Source: Planctomycetaceae bacterium
GTDB taxonomy: Bacteria > Planctomycetota > Planctomycetia > Planctomycetales > Planctomycetaceae
Reading direction: 5' to 3'
NCBI GenBank assembly: GCA_019636285.1
Contig: JAHBXV010000014.1
Span: forward strand, 62,001-126,000
Length of the DNA: 64,000 nucleotides
The notes beneath the pieces were generated by a model. The model ran no database searches. It saw only the letters and a list, made by a program, of their open reading frames with translations, and had not been told where the DNA came from. Shown here piece by piece: positions 28,974-37,076 of the stretch. The number at the start of each line of letters is the position of its first letter. Position 1 is the stretch's first letter. Made by a program: the position numbers and the translations under genes.

Positions 28974-30182
28974 TTACTTCGACGTCCCCAGGAAGCTGAA
29001 CAGACCCTTGCGGGACTTTTTGTCGTCCGGCTTGTCGTCGGACACGGCCCCGGGACTGAGCAACTGCGCGAGCTGCTGAATCGACTTGGTCAGCTTGGCG
29101 CGGGGAGCCTGGGTGAGCAGGGGAACCCCGTTGTTGCGCGCCTCCACCATGGTCGCGTAGTCGTTGGGAATCTGCAGAAAGACTTCGTGCCCCAGCGTTT
29201 CCAGGGCCTTGGAAAGGCTGATCTGGTTGTCTTCGAGCCCCAGCCGGTTCACGATGATGCGGACCTTGTCGATCATCCCCTCGTGCTGATGGAGAAATTG
29301 CATCAGGCGGACGGCATTCCGCAATGAGGGCAGATCGAGTTGCGTGACCAACAGAATGTCATCCGACGCCTCCATCGCGGCCAGATCGAGCGGACCATAG
29401 CTCTTGCTGAGATCGATCACCAGGTGGGTGAAGGTGGCCTTGAGCAGCGAGATCACCCGGCGGAGTTCGTCCGGCGCGAGGGGTAGATGATCGGCCATTT
29501 CGACGGGACGCGGGAGCAGGAACGCGCCGCAGTCGTGCCGCGTCAGCGAACGCTTCAGCATCGCGTAGTCGAGCCGGGTGATGTTTTCCGCCACGTCCTG
29601 AATCGTGTAGTCGGGAATAATGTCGAGCCAGACATCGGCGTCGCCCAGGGCGAGATCCAGGTCGATGATGGCCGTCTGGCGATTCATTTCCTGGGCAAGG
29701 CAGCAGCCCAGGTTGATGGCCAGGGAGGTACAGCCCACTCCGCCGCAGACACCGGCGACGGAAACCACCTTGCTGGAACGAACCGGCGCGTCGGTGCTGG
29801 TCCTCTTGGTGACATGGCGGACCCGATCGAGCGCGGCAAGAAAGTCATCCAGTTTGAGCGGCGCCGAGAGGAACTCGCGGGCACCGTTCCGCATTGCCTG
29901 AAGAATCAGGCTCCCTTCGGTCGACCCGCTGAGCACCAGCAACTGGCAACCCGGCTTTTCCTGGTGAATCCGAGCGGTCAGTTCGAGAGCCTTCGCGGGA
30001 TTCGAGTCGAGCGAGATGAGCGCGAGATCGGGTTCGGTCTGGCCGACGACATCCGCGAAGAATTCGTAGCGGGAACAGTCGGCGTCGAGCCAGACGACGT
30101 CGATCCCCAGCAGCATCGTTTTCAGATCCTGGCGCGAGGCGTCGTTGGGATCGCACACGGCCAGTCGCAAAACATTCGTCAT
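28974..30182 (-). CDS. cpaE: TadZ/CpaE-type pilus assembly protein with degenerate Walker A
   Basis: A 402-residue cytoplasmic protein with two parts. The first is an atypical response-regulator receiver-like domain (residues 1-125, LRLAVCDPNDASRQDL, LLVLSGSTEGSLILQAMRNG). The second is a MinD/ParA-like domain (from about 137; AIIDLDLALGDADVWLDI, HLVIDLSKSYGPLDLAAM). CpaE/TadZ localises the Tad machine to its cell site. The Walker A segment reads VCGGVGCTS, so C146 and C151 replace both lysines normally present. It is the last gene of the pilus cluster here, with the stop at 28974. The ATG at 30182 has GAGG 9 bases upstream; a TTG at 30191 is too close to that site. Confidence 0.9.
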   Translation of the reverse strand: MTNVLRLAVCDPNDASRQDLKTMLLGIDVVWLDADCSRYEFFADVVGQTEPDLALISLDSNPAKALELTARIHQEKPGCQLLVLSGSTEGSLILQAMRNGAREFLSAPLKLDDFLAALDRVRHVTKRTSTDAPVRSSKVVSVAGVCGGVGCTSLAINLGCCLAQEMNRQTAIIDLDLALGDADVWLDIIPDYTIQDVAENITRLDYAMLKRSLTRHDCGAFLLPRPVEMADHLPLAPDELRRVISLLKATFTHLVIDLSKSYGPLDLAAMEASDDILLVTQLDLPSLRNAVRLMQFLHQHEGMIDKVRIIVNRLGLEDNQISLSKALETLGHEVFLQIPNDYATMVEARNNGVPLLTQAPRAKLTKSIQQLAQLLSPGAVSDDKPDDKKSRKGLFSFLGTSK

Positions 30183-30279
30183 TTCGATCAACCTCGCGTT
30201 TCGACCGGCCGGCTCGACCGATCGAAACGCCTCTGACCTTTCTGAACTCTAGTCCGAAACAGCATGGGATGGACCGGCA

Positions 30280-32052
30280 TCAGCGCTTCTGAGGGGCCGT
30301 TCCGCCAGCGGGTTCGATCAGTCCGTAGCGGCTCAGGTTCGACTGTGCCGGCGTTTCGTGTCCCACCTGCGTATGCTGCCGCGTCGCGGGGGCCGAGGGC
30401 GGCCGACGAACCGACTGGCTGCCGCCGGATCGACCGGCGAGGGATTCGGCGGGAGGCCCCGCACGTTTTCCCTTCGATGTCACTCCGGGTGGAGGCAACT
30501 GGGGCGACAGCGTGGGCGACGGAGGCAAGTCGGGCTGCGGAATCAACGCCGGCGACATGCTTTCCGGAGCGGCCGGGTAGCCCCCCTGCATGGCCGGGTA
30601 CGAATGGGAACCGAGCCCATTCGTCGCGCAACCTTCGCAGTGGTCGCCGTACTTCGGAATTTCGATGACGCCCTGCCAGTACAGTTCCTTGTCGGTGGGG
30701 GTCTCGGTCCCCAATCCCGGCCCGCCTGGAGGAACCTGGTCGGAAGGAATCGCCTCGACATATTCGGGAGTAATCATCACCAGCAGCTCGGTCTCGGCCT
30801 CGGTATCGCGGACATTGCGGAACGCGGCGCCGATGCCGGGAAGTTCCCCGAAGAACGGCAATTTGTCGGTTTCCGACGTGCGTCGCGTGGTAATCAATCC
30901 GCCGATGACCAGGGTTTCGCCGAAGTTCATTTCGGCCTGGGTTTCAACGGTTCGCTTCGTCAGACCGGGAACGGTGGTGCCGTTCAGAGTGACAGCCGTG
31001 CTGAAGTCGCGTTCGCTGACTTCGGCACGAATGGTCTGGCGGATGCGGGTCGGGCTGATGACGGTCGGCAGCGATTCGAGCACGACGCCAAACTCGCGCC
31101 ATTCGATGGTGACCGTTCCCAGGCTTTGCGGCACTGGGATCGGGAATTCACCCCCGTTGACGAGGCGGGCTGGTTCGCCGCTGCGGGTGACCAGAACCGG
31201 CTCGGCCTGAATCTTGAGCAGTCCTTCTTCCTTCAGCGCATCGAGCAGACCTTCGAAGACAAAGTCGTCCCCCATGATTCCCAAGGCCAGGCTGGGATTG
31301 GCGAGGCTGGCATCCTGGAAGGCGGCGGCAGGCGTACCACCGAACGGCAGCGTGAAGTTGGACAGCGTGCCGACATTGCCCGGCTGGCTGACGACGGCCG
31401 CGTTGCGACCGAGGTAGGCGAAGTTGAATCCGAACTGGCGGATCTTGGAGCGCTGAACTTCCATGATCTTCACTCGCAGCTGCACTTCCTGCGGGCCGCC
31501 GAGTTTCATCTGGTTCAGTACGCGGGGAAAATAGAGCTGAGCAAGTTCCACGATTTGCGAGATCTGTTGCGGTTCGGTGACCCAGCCGCGCAGAAGCACA
31601 CTGTCCTGCACCTTGGTGGCGGTCACTGAAGTATTCGGGAAAGACCGGTTGAGAACCGATTGCAACAGGCGGGCATCGCCTGTCACGAAGACTTCCACCG
31701 TGAAGACTCGATTTTGCTCATCGGTCACCACCACGGTTGTTACGCCCTGGGCGTTACCCTGAATGCGGATCAGATGGGGCGAAAGCGCGGTGACGTGGAG
31801 GACATCCGGATCGAAGCCGTCGACCCGCAGAACTCGTTGCTCGAACTGAACGACTTTGCTGAATCGCTCGGCGAGTTCGAGAGACGTTCTGGGAACGGCG
31901 ATCGGAATCACCTCACCCGAAAGATCGGGAGCCGTCGTCGGAGCGGCCGTCGTGGTCGTCGTCTGGCCAAACGATGGCGCTGGACCGCTTGCCGCGCAGA
32001 TCGCGAGCGTGAGAACCGCGACTGGTCTCAATTTGGACATTAAGGCGGGCAT
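30280..32052 (-). CDS. cpaC: Tad pilus secretin CpaC/RcpA
   Basis: A 590-residue outer-membrane secretin that forms the exit channel for the Flp pilus. A signal peptide (AVLTLAICAASGPAPSFG) is followed by the pilus-assembly N-terminal domain (about 50-130, VPRTSLELAERFSKVVQFEQRV). Next comes an N-domain (LLRGWVTEPQQISQIVELA), then the secretin core (about 190-450). The core carries QVQLRVKIMEV-like strands, GGEFPIPVPQ, and the late TLVIGGLITTRR...LPFFGELPGIGAAFR hallmark. The last 110 or so residues are a Pro/Ser-rich tail, longer than usual. It lies 98 bases upstream of cpaE and 220 bases downstream of cpaB, with two hairpins in that gap. Confidence 0.93.
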   Translation of the reverse strand: MPALMSKLRPVAVLTLAICAASGPAPSFGQTTTTTAAPTTAPDLSGEVIPIAVPRTSLELAERFSKVVQFEQRVLRVDGFDPDVLHVTALSPHLIRIQGNAQGVTTVVVTDEQNRVFTVEVFVTGDARLLQSVLNRSFPNTSVTATKVQDSVLLRGWVTEPQQISQIVELAQLYFPRVLNQMKLGGPQEVQLRVKIMEVQRSKIRQFGFNFAYLGRNAAVVSQPGNVGTLSNFTLPFGGTPAAAFQDASLANPSLALGIMGDDFVFEGLLDALKEEGLLKIQAEPVLVTRSGEPARLVNGGEFPIPVPQSLGTVTIEWREFGVVLESLPTVISPTRIRQTIRAEVSERDFSTAVTLNGTTVPGLTKRTVETQAEMNFGETLVIGGLITTRRTSETDKLPFFGELPGIGAAFRNVRDTEAETELLVMITPEYVEAIPSDQVPPGGPGLGTETPTDKELYWQGVIEIPKYGDHCEGCATNGLGSHSYPAMQGGYPAAPESMSPALIPQPDLPPSPTLSPQLPPPGVTSKGKRAGPPAESLAGRSGGSQSVRRPPSAPATRQHTQVGHETPAQSNLSRYGLIEPAGGTAPQKR

Positions 32053-32103
32053 CCATGCACCTCACAAGACCATCCAGGTTATCGGTCAATTACCGCCGAA
32101 TGC

Positions 32104-32146
32104 GTGTGCAACGTGAGAGCCCGGGTTGGGCCCTCACGTCGCACAC
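32104..32146 (-). promoter_or_regulatory. Intercistronic RNA hairpin 2 (cpaB-cpaC gap)
   Basis: The arms GTGTGC, ACGTGAG and GCCC (32104-32122) face GGGC, CTCACGT and GCACAC (32128-32146) around a 5-base loop: 17 Watson-Crick pairs. The two A/C mismatches seen on the plus strand become G/U wobbles in the minus-strand RNA, giving a continuous 19-pair stem in the pilus transcript. No U-run follows. Confidence 0.75.
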
Positions 32147-32163
32147 TCCCCCCGGCATTTTCT

Positions 32164-32200
32164 GGAATACGCCAACCGGCCGAAGCCGGCTGGCGATTCC
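32164..32200 (-). promoter_or_regulatory. Intercistronic RNA hairpin 1 with UUCG tetraloop (cpaB-cpaC gap)
   Basis: In the minus-strand RNA the arms GGAAT + CGCCAGCCGGC and GCCGGTTGGCG + ATTCC pair around a TTCG loop. The stem has one bulged base and one G/U wobble (A/C on the plus strand). C(UUCG)G is an exceptionally stable tetraloop. It is the first of the two hairpins in the transcript, about 70 bases after the cpaB stop. Confidence 0.75.
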
Positions 32201-32272
32201 GTTCCGCAGTCGCCAACACAAGGACGAATCTCTACTCGGACGCGATGGAGTTCCGTTCCGCCGCATCACTTT

Positions 32273-33313
32273 TCAATTCGCGACAACCGGCGGCACTGCC
32301 AGGTCGTCCGAATGGCCCGCATCCGTCGCATGCATCATTCCCCGCATCAGCTGCGACATCCAATTGGATTTCGGAGCCGTCGCGGACTGTCCGTTCGAGT
32401 GCCCCGCGGCGTTCTCGACGGGAAGCTCAACTTCTTCAACCTTCATTTCCTTGCCGCTGTAAATCTTGATCTGCCAGGTCGGCTTGACGGGGGGCGCGAC
32501 GGGTTCCACCGGCGCGCTGGCGGCGAATTCCGCGAACGATTGCTGGGGAGCCTCCGCGACCGGTTCGGGCTCTTTGGGTTCGGTGTCCGCCAGTTCGTCA
32601 AACAGGGCCTGCGTCGATTCCAGTCGAGCGTCGTCAATGTCCCCCACTTTGGAGGGTGTGTTATCCAGTTTGTTTCGCAGGGTCAGGTGCAGCGGGCCTT
32701 TGCTGATGGCCAGTTGCAACAGATTGGCCTGTTCGGGAGTCACCAGCAGCGACACGTTCTTGGCCTGAACTTCGCTGTCCGGCGTGGCCCCGCCGACTCG
32801 CAGGCTGTCGGTGGCATAAACTTCAATGAATTCGAGAAGCGTTTTCGTGCGCGAAACCGTCCCGAGCTTCGGCTTTGTCGTCTTGTAGGTCACGAGTACG
32901 TCGACACGGTCACCGGGCTTCATCATTCCGCTGTGTGTCATGGTGGCATCCACCGGCACCGTCGCGACACGCATTCCTTCGGGAATGTTGATGGTGGTTC
33001 CGAACTGTCCCTTTTCACCCAGGTTGGCCAGCAGAATGATCTGCCCCGGGTAGCCGCGTTCCTTCAGAGCCCGCTGATCGAAGTCTTCCTTTTTCGTCAC
33101 GGCCCCGGGCGGAATCGCTTCCACCGGAAGAGCCTTGAAACCGACCAATGTTTCGTCCAGCGGAACCCCGGGGTTGATGTCGGCCCGCGCGACCAGCACT
33201 TTGGCCATGGGCGGACCTTCATTGCTCCCCGACAGCACCTGCTGAATTCCCAGCATGGCAACCAGACCACAACAAGCGGCGATGGCCAGCAAAACAATCG
33301 ACTTGGATTTCAT
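32273..33313 (-). CDS. cpaB: Flp pilus assembly protein CpaB/RcpC
   Basis: A 346-residue exported or membrane-anchored periplasmic protein. The N-terminal hydrophobic segment (SIVLLAIAACCGLVAMLGI) is followed by an SAF-like domain (about 38-100, KVLVARADINPGVPLDETLV, GYPGQIILLANLGE). Then comes the CpaB core (GMRVATVPVDAT, MKPGDRVDVLVTYKT, VSLLVTPEQANLLQLA, GPLHLTLRN). The last 100 residues are Pro/Glu-rich. CpaB/RcpC acts between the secretin and the inner-membrane machine. The ATG at 33313 begins with the signal-like helix; the longer frame upstream is not family sequence. Confidence 0.92.
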   Translation of the reverse strand: MKSKSIVLLAIAACCGLVAMLGIQQVLSGSNEGPPMAKVLVARADINPGVPLDETLVGFKALPVEAIPPGAVTKKEDFDQRALKERGYPGQIILLANLGEKGQFGTTINIPEGMRVATVPVDATMTHSGMMKPGDRVDVLVTYKTTKPKLGTVSRTKTLLEFIEVYATDSLRVGGATPDSEVQAKNVSLLVTPEQANLLQLAISKGPLHLTLRNKLDNTPSKVGDIDDARLESTQALFDELADTEPKEPEPVAEAPQQSFAEFAASAPVEPVAPPVKPTWQIKIYSGKEMKVEEVELPVENAAGHSNGQSATAPKSNWMSQLMRGMMHATDAGHSDDLAVPPVVAN

Positions 33314-33562
33314 GGGAGTGAACTCCGGCAGCCAGGGCAGCACCTGCCTGGGCGACACTGTCTCGGGCGAACCCCGCGAGACCTGATCCCGCCGGCTGTT
33401 CCGAGACGGAGACACTCCGTCCTTGCAGGAACATCATCGGCCAGCGGATGGAAAACTCTTCAGCCTTTAACGATTGCAACGGTCACGAAACCCCTGACGA
33501 TCCGTCCGTCTCGGGGGCAGATTTGGTCGAATTACCGTCGTGATCTGGAAATTTGCTCAAGT

Positions 33563-33597
33563 CACCGGACCGGCGGCCGATTGCCGCCGGTCCGGTG
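33563..33597 (-). promoter_or_regulatory. Strong hairpin downstream of cpaA
   Basis: A perfect 15-bp stem, CACCGGACCGGCGGC (33563-33577) with its complement at 33583-33597, has a 5-base loop. It lies 15 bases beyond the cpaA stop on the minus strand and has no U-run, so it may stabilise the cpaA mRNA end or act in factor-dependent termination. Confidence 0.6.
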
Positions 33598-33611
33598 CGA
33601 GTCGCGATGCG

Positions 33612-34163
33612 TTAGATCATGCCCGCGTACAGGAAGTACCCGATCGAACCGATGCAGATCGGAATTCCGTACGGCAGCAGCGTCATGGTGGGTTTGCGTT
33701 CGGCGGCGATGGCCGACAGCTTGCGAGGATCGCGAATGTTCGTCCATTCGAGGAAGATCATCGTGAAGTTGGCGTAGTGCTGCTTGAAGCGGCCATCGAC
33801 GATCGCCATGACGATTGCCATCAGGGCCCCAATCACCACCGACACACAGAAGGCGTGCCACGTGACCGCGGCTCCCAGCCAGGCACCAATGCCCGCCATC
33901 AGCTTGACGTCGCCAGCGCCCATCCCGCCGACCGCGTACAGCGGCAACAGGCAGGCCAGACCGACGAGCATGCCGACCGTGCTGTCACCCAGCCCCGTCC
34001 AGCCCCCGGTTGCCGTGCTATAAATCAGCCCGGCGAACACCATGGGGAAGGTGATCCAGTTCGGAACCCGCAACTGACGACCGTCGATCCAGGCCGCCAG
34101 AATGAGAATCGCCGAGACCAGCTTGACGGGCCAGTTTTCAATCAGAATCTGCTGCCAGTCCAT
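33612..34163 (-). CDS. cpaA: Prepilin peptidase CpaA/TadV (A24 family)
   Basis: A 183-residue integral membrane aspartic peptidase that trims the Flp prepilin. The two catalytic aspartates are visible: D27 in AAWIDGRQLRVPNW and D85 in the GxGD-type GMGAGDVKLM. Several hydrophobic segments surround them, and the N-terminal methylase domain of type IV pilus enzymes is absent, as is normal for TadV. The ATG at 34163 has AAAGG upstream; the extended frame before it is Ser/Pro-rich and not family sequence. It follows the flp pilin gene after a 576-base gap and precedes cpaB. Confidence 0.92.
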   Translation of the reverse strand: MDWQQILIENWPVKLVSAILILAAWIDGRQLRVPNWITFPMVFAGLIYSTATGGWTGLGDSTVGMLVGLACLLPLYAVGGMGAGDVKLMAGIGAWLGAAVTWHAFCVSVVIGALMAIVMAIVDGRFKQHYANFTMIFLEWTNIRDPRKLSAIAAERKPTMTLLPYGIPICIGSIGYFLYAGMI

Positions 34164-34403
34164 TGTCTGTCGCCTTTCGTGAATAGACGGGGAATGCGTG
34201 GGGGAACATCCAGTTCCAGCAACCATTCAACGCGGCGGTCCAAGACCAGTTCCGGACCGCGAAACGATTCCATTAACCGTTTCAAGACCGGGTGGACGAA
34301 CGCCGTGTGCGGAATTCGCCGACCGGGTACTGACAACGTAGGTCACGATTTGGCATCGCGTGCCCAATTCGCAACATTTCAAGCCCTGCCGAGCCGCCCG
34401 CGG

Positions 34404-34511
34404 TTACCGCATGCCCATCAGCCAGTTGGTCACCCAACCGGCCGTGGCAACCGCCGCGACCAGAACCTGGGCCAGATGCTCGACGGACAGTTCGATCCAG
34501 AAGGGGTACAT
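34404..34511 (-). CDS. Candidate 35-residue single-span membrane peptide
   Basis: This short frame lies between flp and cpaA on the same strand. It encodes a peptide with one hydrophobic helix (AQVLVAAVATAGWVTNWLM) and a basic end. AAGG lies 8 bases before the ATG at 34511. The larger frame around it (from 34622) is less likely because its front end runs into a dispersed repeat. Nothing about function can be said; chance occurrence is possible. Confidence 0.35.
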   Translation of the reverse strand: MYPFWIELSVEHLAQVLVAAVATAGWVTNWLMGMR

Positions 34512-34569
34512 GCGAGTTGCCTTGTTTCCGAAGGTTTTGGCCCGCTTCGGGATCATGAAAGTGAGAATT

Positions 34570-34646
34570 CCGAACACAAGCAGTTGTGCCTGTCGGAAAC
34601 CTGCCGAGCACTTGGCAAACACTTCTCGGCACAGAGGTTGTGTGAG
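34570..34646 (+). repeat. Dispersed 72-77 bp element, copy B
   Basis: It aligns without gaps to 61628-61701 with 54 of 74 positions identical by my count, including an exact CACAGAGGTTGTGT end. It begins with ACACAAGC and ends with GGTTGTGT, an imperfect terminal inverted repeat. It lies just downstream of the flp terminator. Confidence 0.75.
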
Positions 34647-34665
34647 AATGCAAAAGACACAGCAG

Positions 34666-34709
34666 AAAAAGGCCGTCCGGTCGCCCGAGGGGCACTGACC
34701 GGACGGCCT
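34666..34709 (-). terminator. Terminator after the Flp pilin gene
   Basis: A perfect 13-bp stem (34670-34682 with 34697-34709, AGGCCGTCCGGTC and complement) is followed on the minus strand by a T-run (plus-strand A residues 34666-34670). It would let pilin mRNA end before the assembly genes, giving pilin in excess. Confidence 0.92.
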
Positions 34710-34739
34710 CGATTCATGCGGTCGTCAAGGCGGCCACGA

Positions 34740-34913
34740 TTACTGCAGAGCGGCGTCGACGGCCTCGAACTTTGCCTTGGCGCTGGTGCCGACAGCCTGC
34801 ACGGCCGTGAGGCAGACGATGATGATCAGGGCGAGCATCACCGCGTATTCAACGGCGGTCGGGCCATCTTCCGAAACCAGGAACTTCTTGACGCTGTTGA
34901 CGAACTGATTCAT
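34740..34913 (-). CDS. flp: Flp/Fap-type major pilin
   Basis: A 57-residue prepilin with the Flp layout: a short basic leader (MNQFVNSVKKFLVSEDG), predicted cleavage after G17, mature residue 5 a glutamate (PTAVE), then the Flp hydrophobic helix (EYAVMLALIIIVCLTAVQAV) and a short Ala/Lys-rich tail. It is the structural subunit of the Tad pilus used for adhesion. The ATG at 34913 follows a GAGAGAGGG purine tract. A terminator follows the gene, separating it from the assembly genes. Confidence 0.95.
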   Translation of the reverse strand: MNQFVNSVKKFLVSEDGPTAVEYAVMLALIIIVCLTAVQAVGTSAKAKFEAVDAALQ

Positions 34914-35439
34914 GAAACACCCTCTCTCTTGATTGCCGTGGTCCGAGAACCGCCGCGCGGCGCCTCTATGCGGACACCTCACACCCGTCGGCCCAGGTTC
35001 TGGTGGCACCCTGAACGGGGGCTGACGTAAGACCCGAACATCCGAGAACGCCGCACACACGGCGTCCGGCTGTCATTCGGCTGCCCGGTCTTTCGGGGGG
35101 CCGTCCGACACGGCAAACCTAGGTCGCGATTGAAGAGCGTCAAATTTCGTCAAAAAAATTCCGACGGATTTTCGCGCGATGCCCCTCTCTTAGTGGATTT
35201 CGGAGGGTCTGTGGCCGATCGGCGGCGGCAACACTGTTGTCACGCTGCAACTGGTTGCCGGTTCGCCACGTGCGGAAGGCGTTCTCCATGCGTTGGCAGG
35301 ACCGGGCAACTGCCGCTACCCTCAATTCAGATCAACCGTTTTCGATCTGTCGGCAGCGGGATGAGAGTCGAAGATTCGAGGGAGGACGCCTCGCCCCCTG
35401 AATCGGGTCTCGCGACACTCCGAGTTCTTCGGTTTCGCA
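34914..35439. other. Intergenic region between flp and the ceramidase-like gene
   Basis: It must hold the divergent promoters. The only marked feature is a direct repeat CGTCAAA at 35138-35144 and 35148-35154, exactly 10 bp apart, beside an A-run; this could be an activator site. I could not place convincing -35/-10 boxes. Frames crossing the region do not look like proteins. Confidence 0.35.
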
Positions 35440-36972
35440 ATGAAAGGTTTTCTGCCCATGTTGATGTCCGCCTGGCGTGTCGTTGCCCTGACGTTACTCA
35501 TCCCTCTGTTTTGGGGAACTTCAGCTCACGCGGCCGAGACGCTGATGGCTGGAATCGCCAAGGCCGACATCACCCATTACGACGCCGGCCCCGTCAACGA
35601 CCCCCTGTTCGCGAAGGTGCTGGTCCTCGGAAACGGCGAGACGCGGTTGGTTCTCATCACGCTCGATGTCGTTGCTGTCGGTGAGATTGGGCCGATCACG
35701 CATGAGTTCTTGCCTGCTGTTCGTGGCGCGATCGAGAGTGAACTTGGGATTCCGCCCTCAAATGTCATTGTGAACGCCAGCCATTGCCATGGGATTGCCC
35801 GAGGCGACTCCGCTCAATTAACCATTCAGGCGGTGCGCGAGGCGGCGGCGAACCTGATTCCCGTCAAAGTGGGGGTCGGCCACGGTCATGAAGACCGGGT
35901 CAGCGAAAATCGGCGGCTGAAACTCAAGAGCGGCCGCGAAGCCGACGTGCGGCATGCCTATTCGCTCCCGCCCGATGAAGAGATTGCCGAGGTCGGGCCG
36001 ATCGATCCGGAAATTGGCGTCGTGCGGTTCGACCGTCTCGACGGGAGCACGCTCGCCGTTGTCTACAACTTCGCCTGCCATCCGATTCAGGGCGCCCCTA
36101 GCGGCGGCAACACGGCCGACATGATCGCGTTTTCGTCGGAGGTCATCGAATCGGCTTACGGCCCGAACTGCCTGGCGCTGTTCGTGCAGGGATGCGGCGG
36201 CGACATCAATCCGGTGCGGTATAAGATCGTCTCGGAACCGCGCGACGCCGAACCGCTCGGGCATCGACTTGGTTTGAGTGCCCTCAAGGCGGCGCAGGCC
36301 ATTACGCCGAAAGAAACGAACACTCTGGTCGTCCTGAACGAGACGCTCCCCCTGCCCCGTTCGGACAACGCCGAGAAGATCGCCTACCTGGAAGACGAAG
36401 TGAAGCGGCTGACGGCCACGCTTCGCGGCACGACGCTGAATGCCCGGACGTTCCTGGAACTGGTCACGAAGTACGGCTTGTTCGACAACTTCCCCACGTA
36501 TTACTCGCACCGCTACCTGCAGGAAGACGCGATCGGGGTCGACTTCCTGAAGAAGCTCGACGCCGCCAATCGCCAGCACGTCATCGCCTACTTGAACAAC
36601 CTCTACACGATGGAAGAGATCACGCGAATTCAGACGAATCTCGCGCTGCTGCGGAAGCACCAGGCCGAAAACATTGCGGCCGGTTCCCGAACGATCAACG
36701 TCGAACTGTCAGCCGTCAAAATTGGCGACTTCCGTCTGCTGACGTTCCCCGGCGAACTGACGGTCCGGATTGGCCTCGGCCTGAAGAAAGCCGCCCCGCA
36801 CGATGACACGTTCATCGCGGGCTACACCAACGGCTACATCTACTACGCCCCCACGACCGAGCAACTGCTGAACGTGGGCTACGCCCAGGAAGACAGCGAC
36901 TGCGTGCTGGCGCCAGAGTGGCAGGGGGTGTTCGAGACGCGGGCGCTGGAGATGCTGCGGAAGCTGGATTGA
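35440..36972 (+). CDS. Neutral/alkaline ceramidase-like secreted hydrolase
   Basis: A 510-residue exported protein whose core resembles the neutral/alkaline non-lysosomal ceramidase superfamily found widely in planctomycetes. After a signal peptide (LTLLIPLFWGTSAHA), the family opening TLMAGIAKADITHY is seen. VIVNASHCHGIARG supplies metal-binding histidines, and VVYNFACHPIQG and LFVQGCGGDINPV follow, all at expected places. The late part (GDFRLLTFPGELTVRIGLGLKK, GYTNGYIYYAPT) also fits. True ceramidases split N-acyl sphingosine; these shorter relatives may act on other amides or esters. ATGs at 35458 and 35464 are possible alternative starts, the former with AAAGG 10 bases upstream. Confidence 0.83.
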   Translation: MKGFLPMLMSAWRVVALTLLIPLFWGTSAHAAETLMAGIAKADITHYDAGPVNDPLFAKVLVLGNGETRLVLITLDVVAVGEIGPITHEFLPAVRGAIESELGIPPSNVIVNASHCHGIARGDSAQLTIQAVREAAANLIPVKVGVGHGHEDRVSENRRLKLKSGREADVRHAYSLPPDEEIAEVGPIDPEIGVVRFDRLDGSTLAVVYNFACHPIQGAPSGGNTADMIAFSSEVIESAYGPNCLALFVQGCGGDINPVRYKIVSEPRDAEPLGHRLGLSALKAAQAITPKETNTLVVLNETLPLPRSDNAEKIAYLEDEVKRLTATLRGTTLNARTFLELVTKYGLFDNFPTYYSHRYLQEDAIGVDFLKKLDAANRQHVIAYLNNLYTMEEITRIQTNLALLRKHQAENIAAGSRTINVELSAVKIGDFRLLTFPGELTVRIGLGLKKAAPHDDTFIAGYTNGYIYYAPTTEQLLNVGYAQEDSDCVLAPEWQGVFETRALEMLRKLD

Positions 36973-36982
36973 GGGATGCTTT

Positions 36983-37007
36983 CGTACCCAGGCTCCATCT
37001 GGGTACG
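36983..37007. repeat. Palindromic intergenic element, CGTACCCAG type
   Basis: CGTACCCAG (36983-36991) and CTGGGTACG (36999-37007) form a perfect 9-bp stem with a 7-base loop, 10 bases after the ceramidase-like stop codon. No T-run follows. Short palindromes of this kind are common as dispersed repeats in planctomycete genomes as far as I recall; only one copy is seen here. Confidence 0.6.
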
Positions 37008-37076
37008 CCACGCGGCGTTGTGTCCGACTCAAACGAGTATGGTGGTACAGTCGCTGTCAGAATCTGGACATTCGAG

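Noticed and set aside
30358-31629. 423-residue plus-strand frame opposite the secretin gene
   Set aside because: Antisense shadow of cpaC.
35130-35684. 184-residue plus-strand frame before and into the ceramidase-like gene
   Set aside because: Arg/Cys-rich, no ribosome binding site, and overlaps the better-supported signal peptide of the downstream gene.
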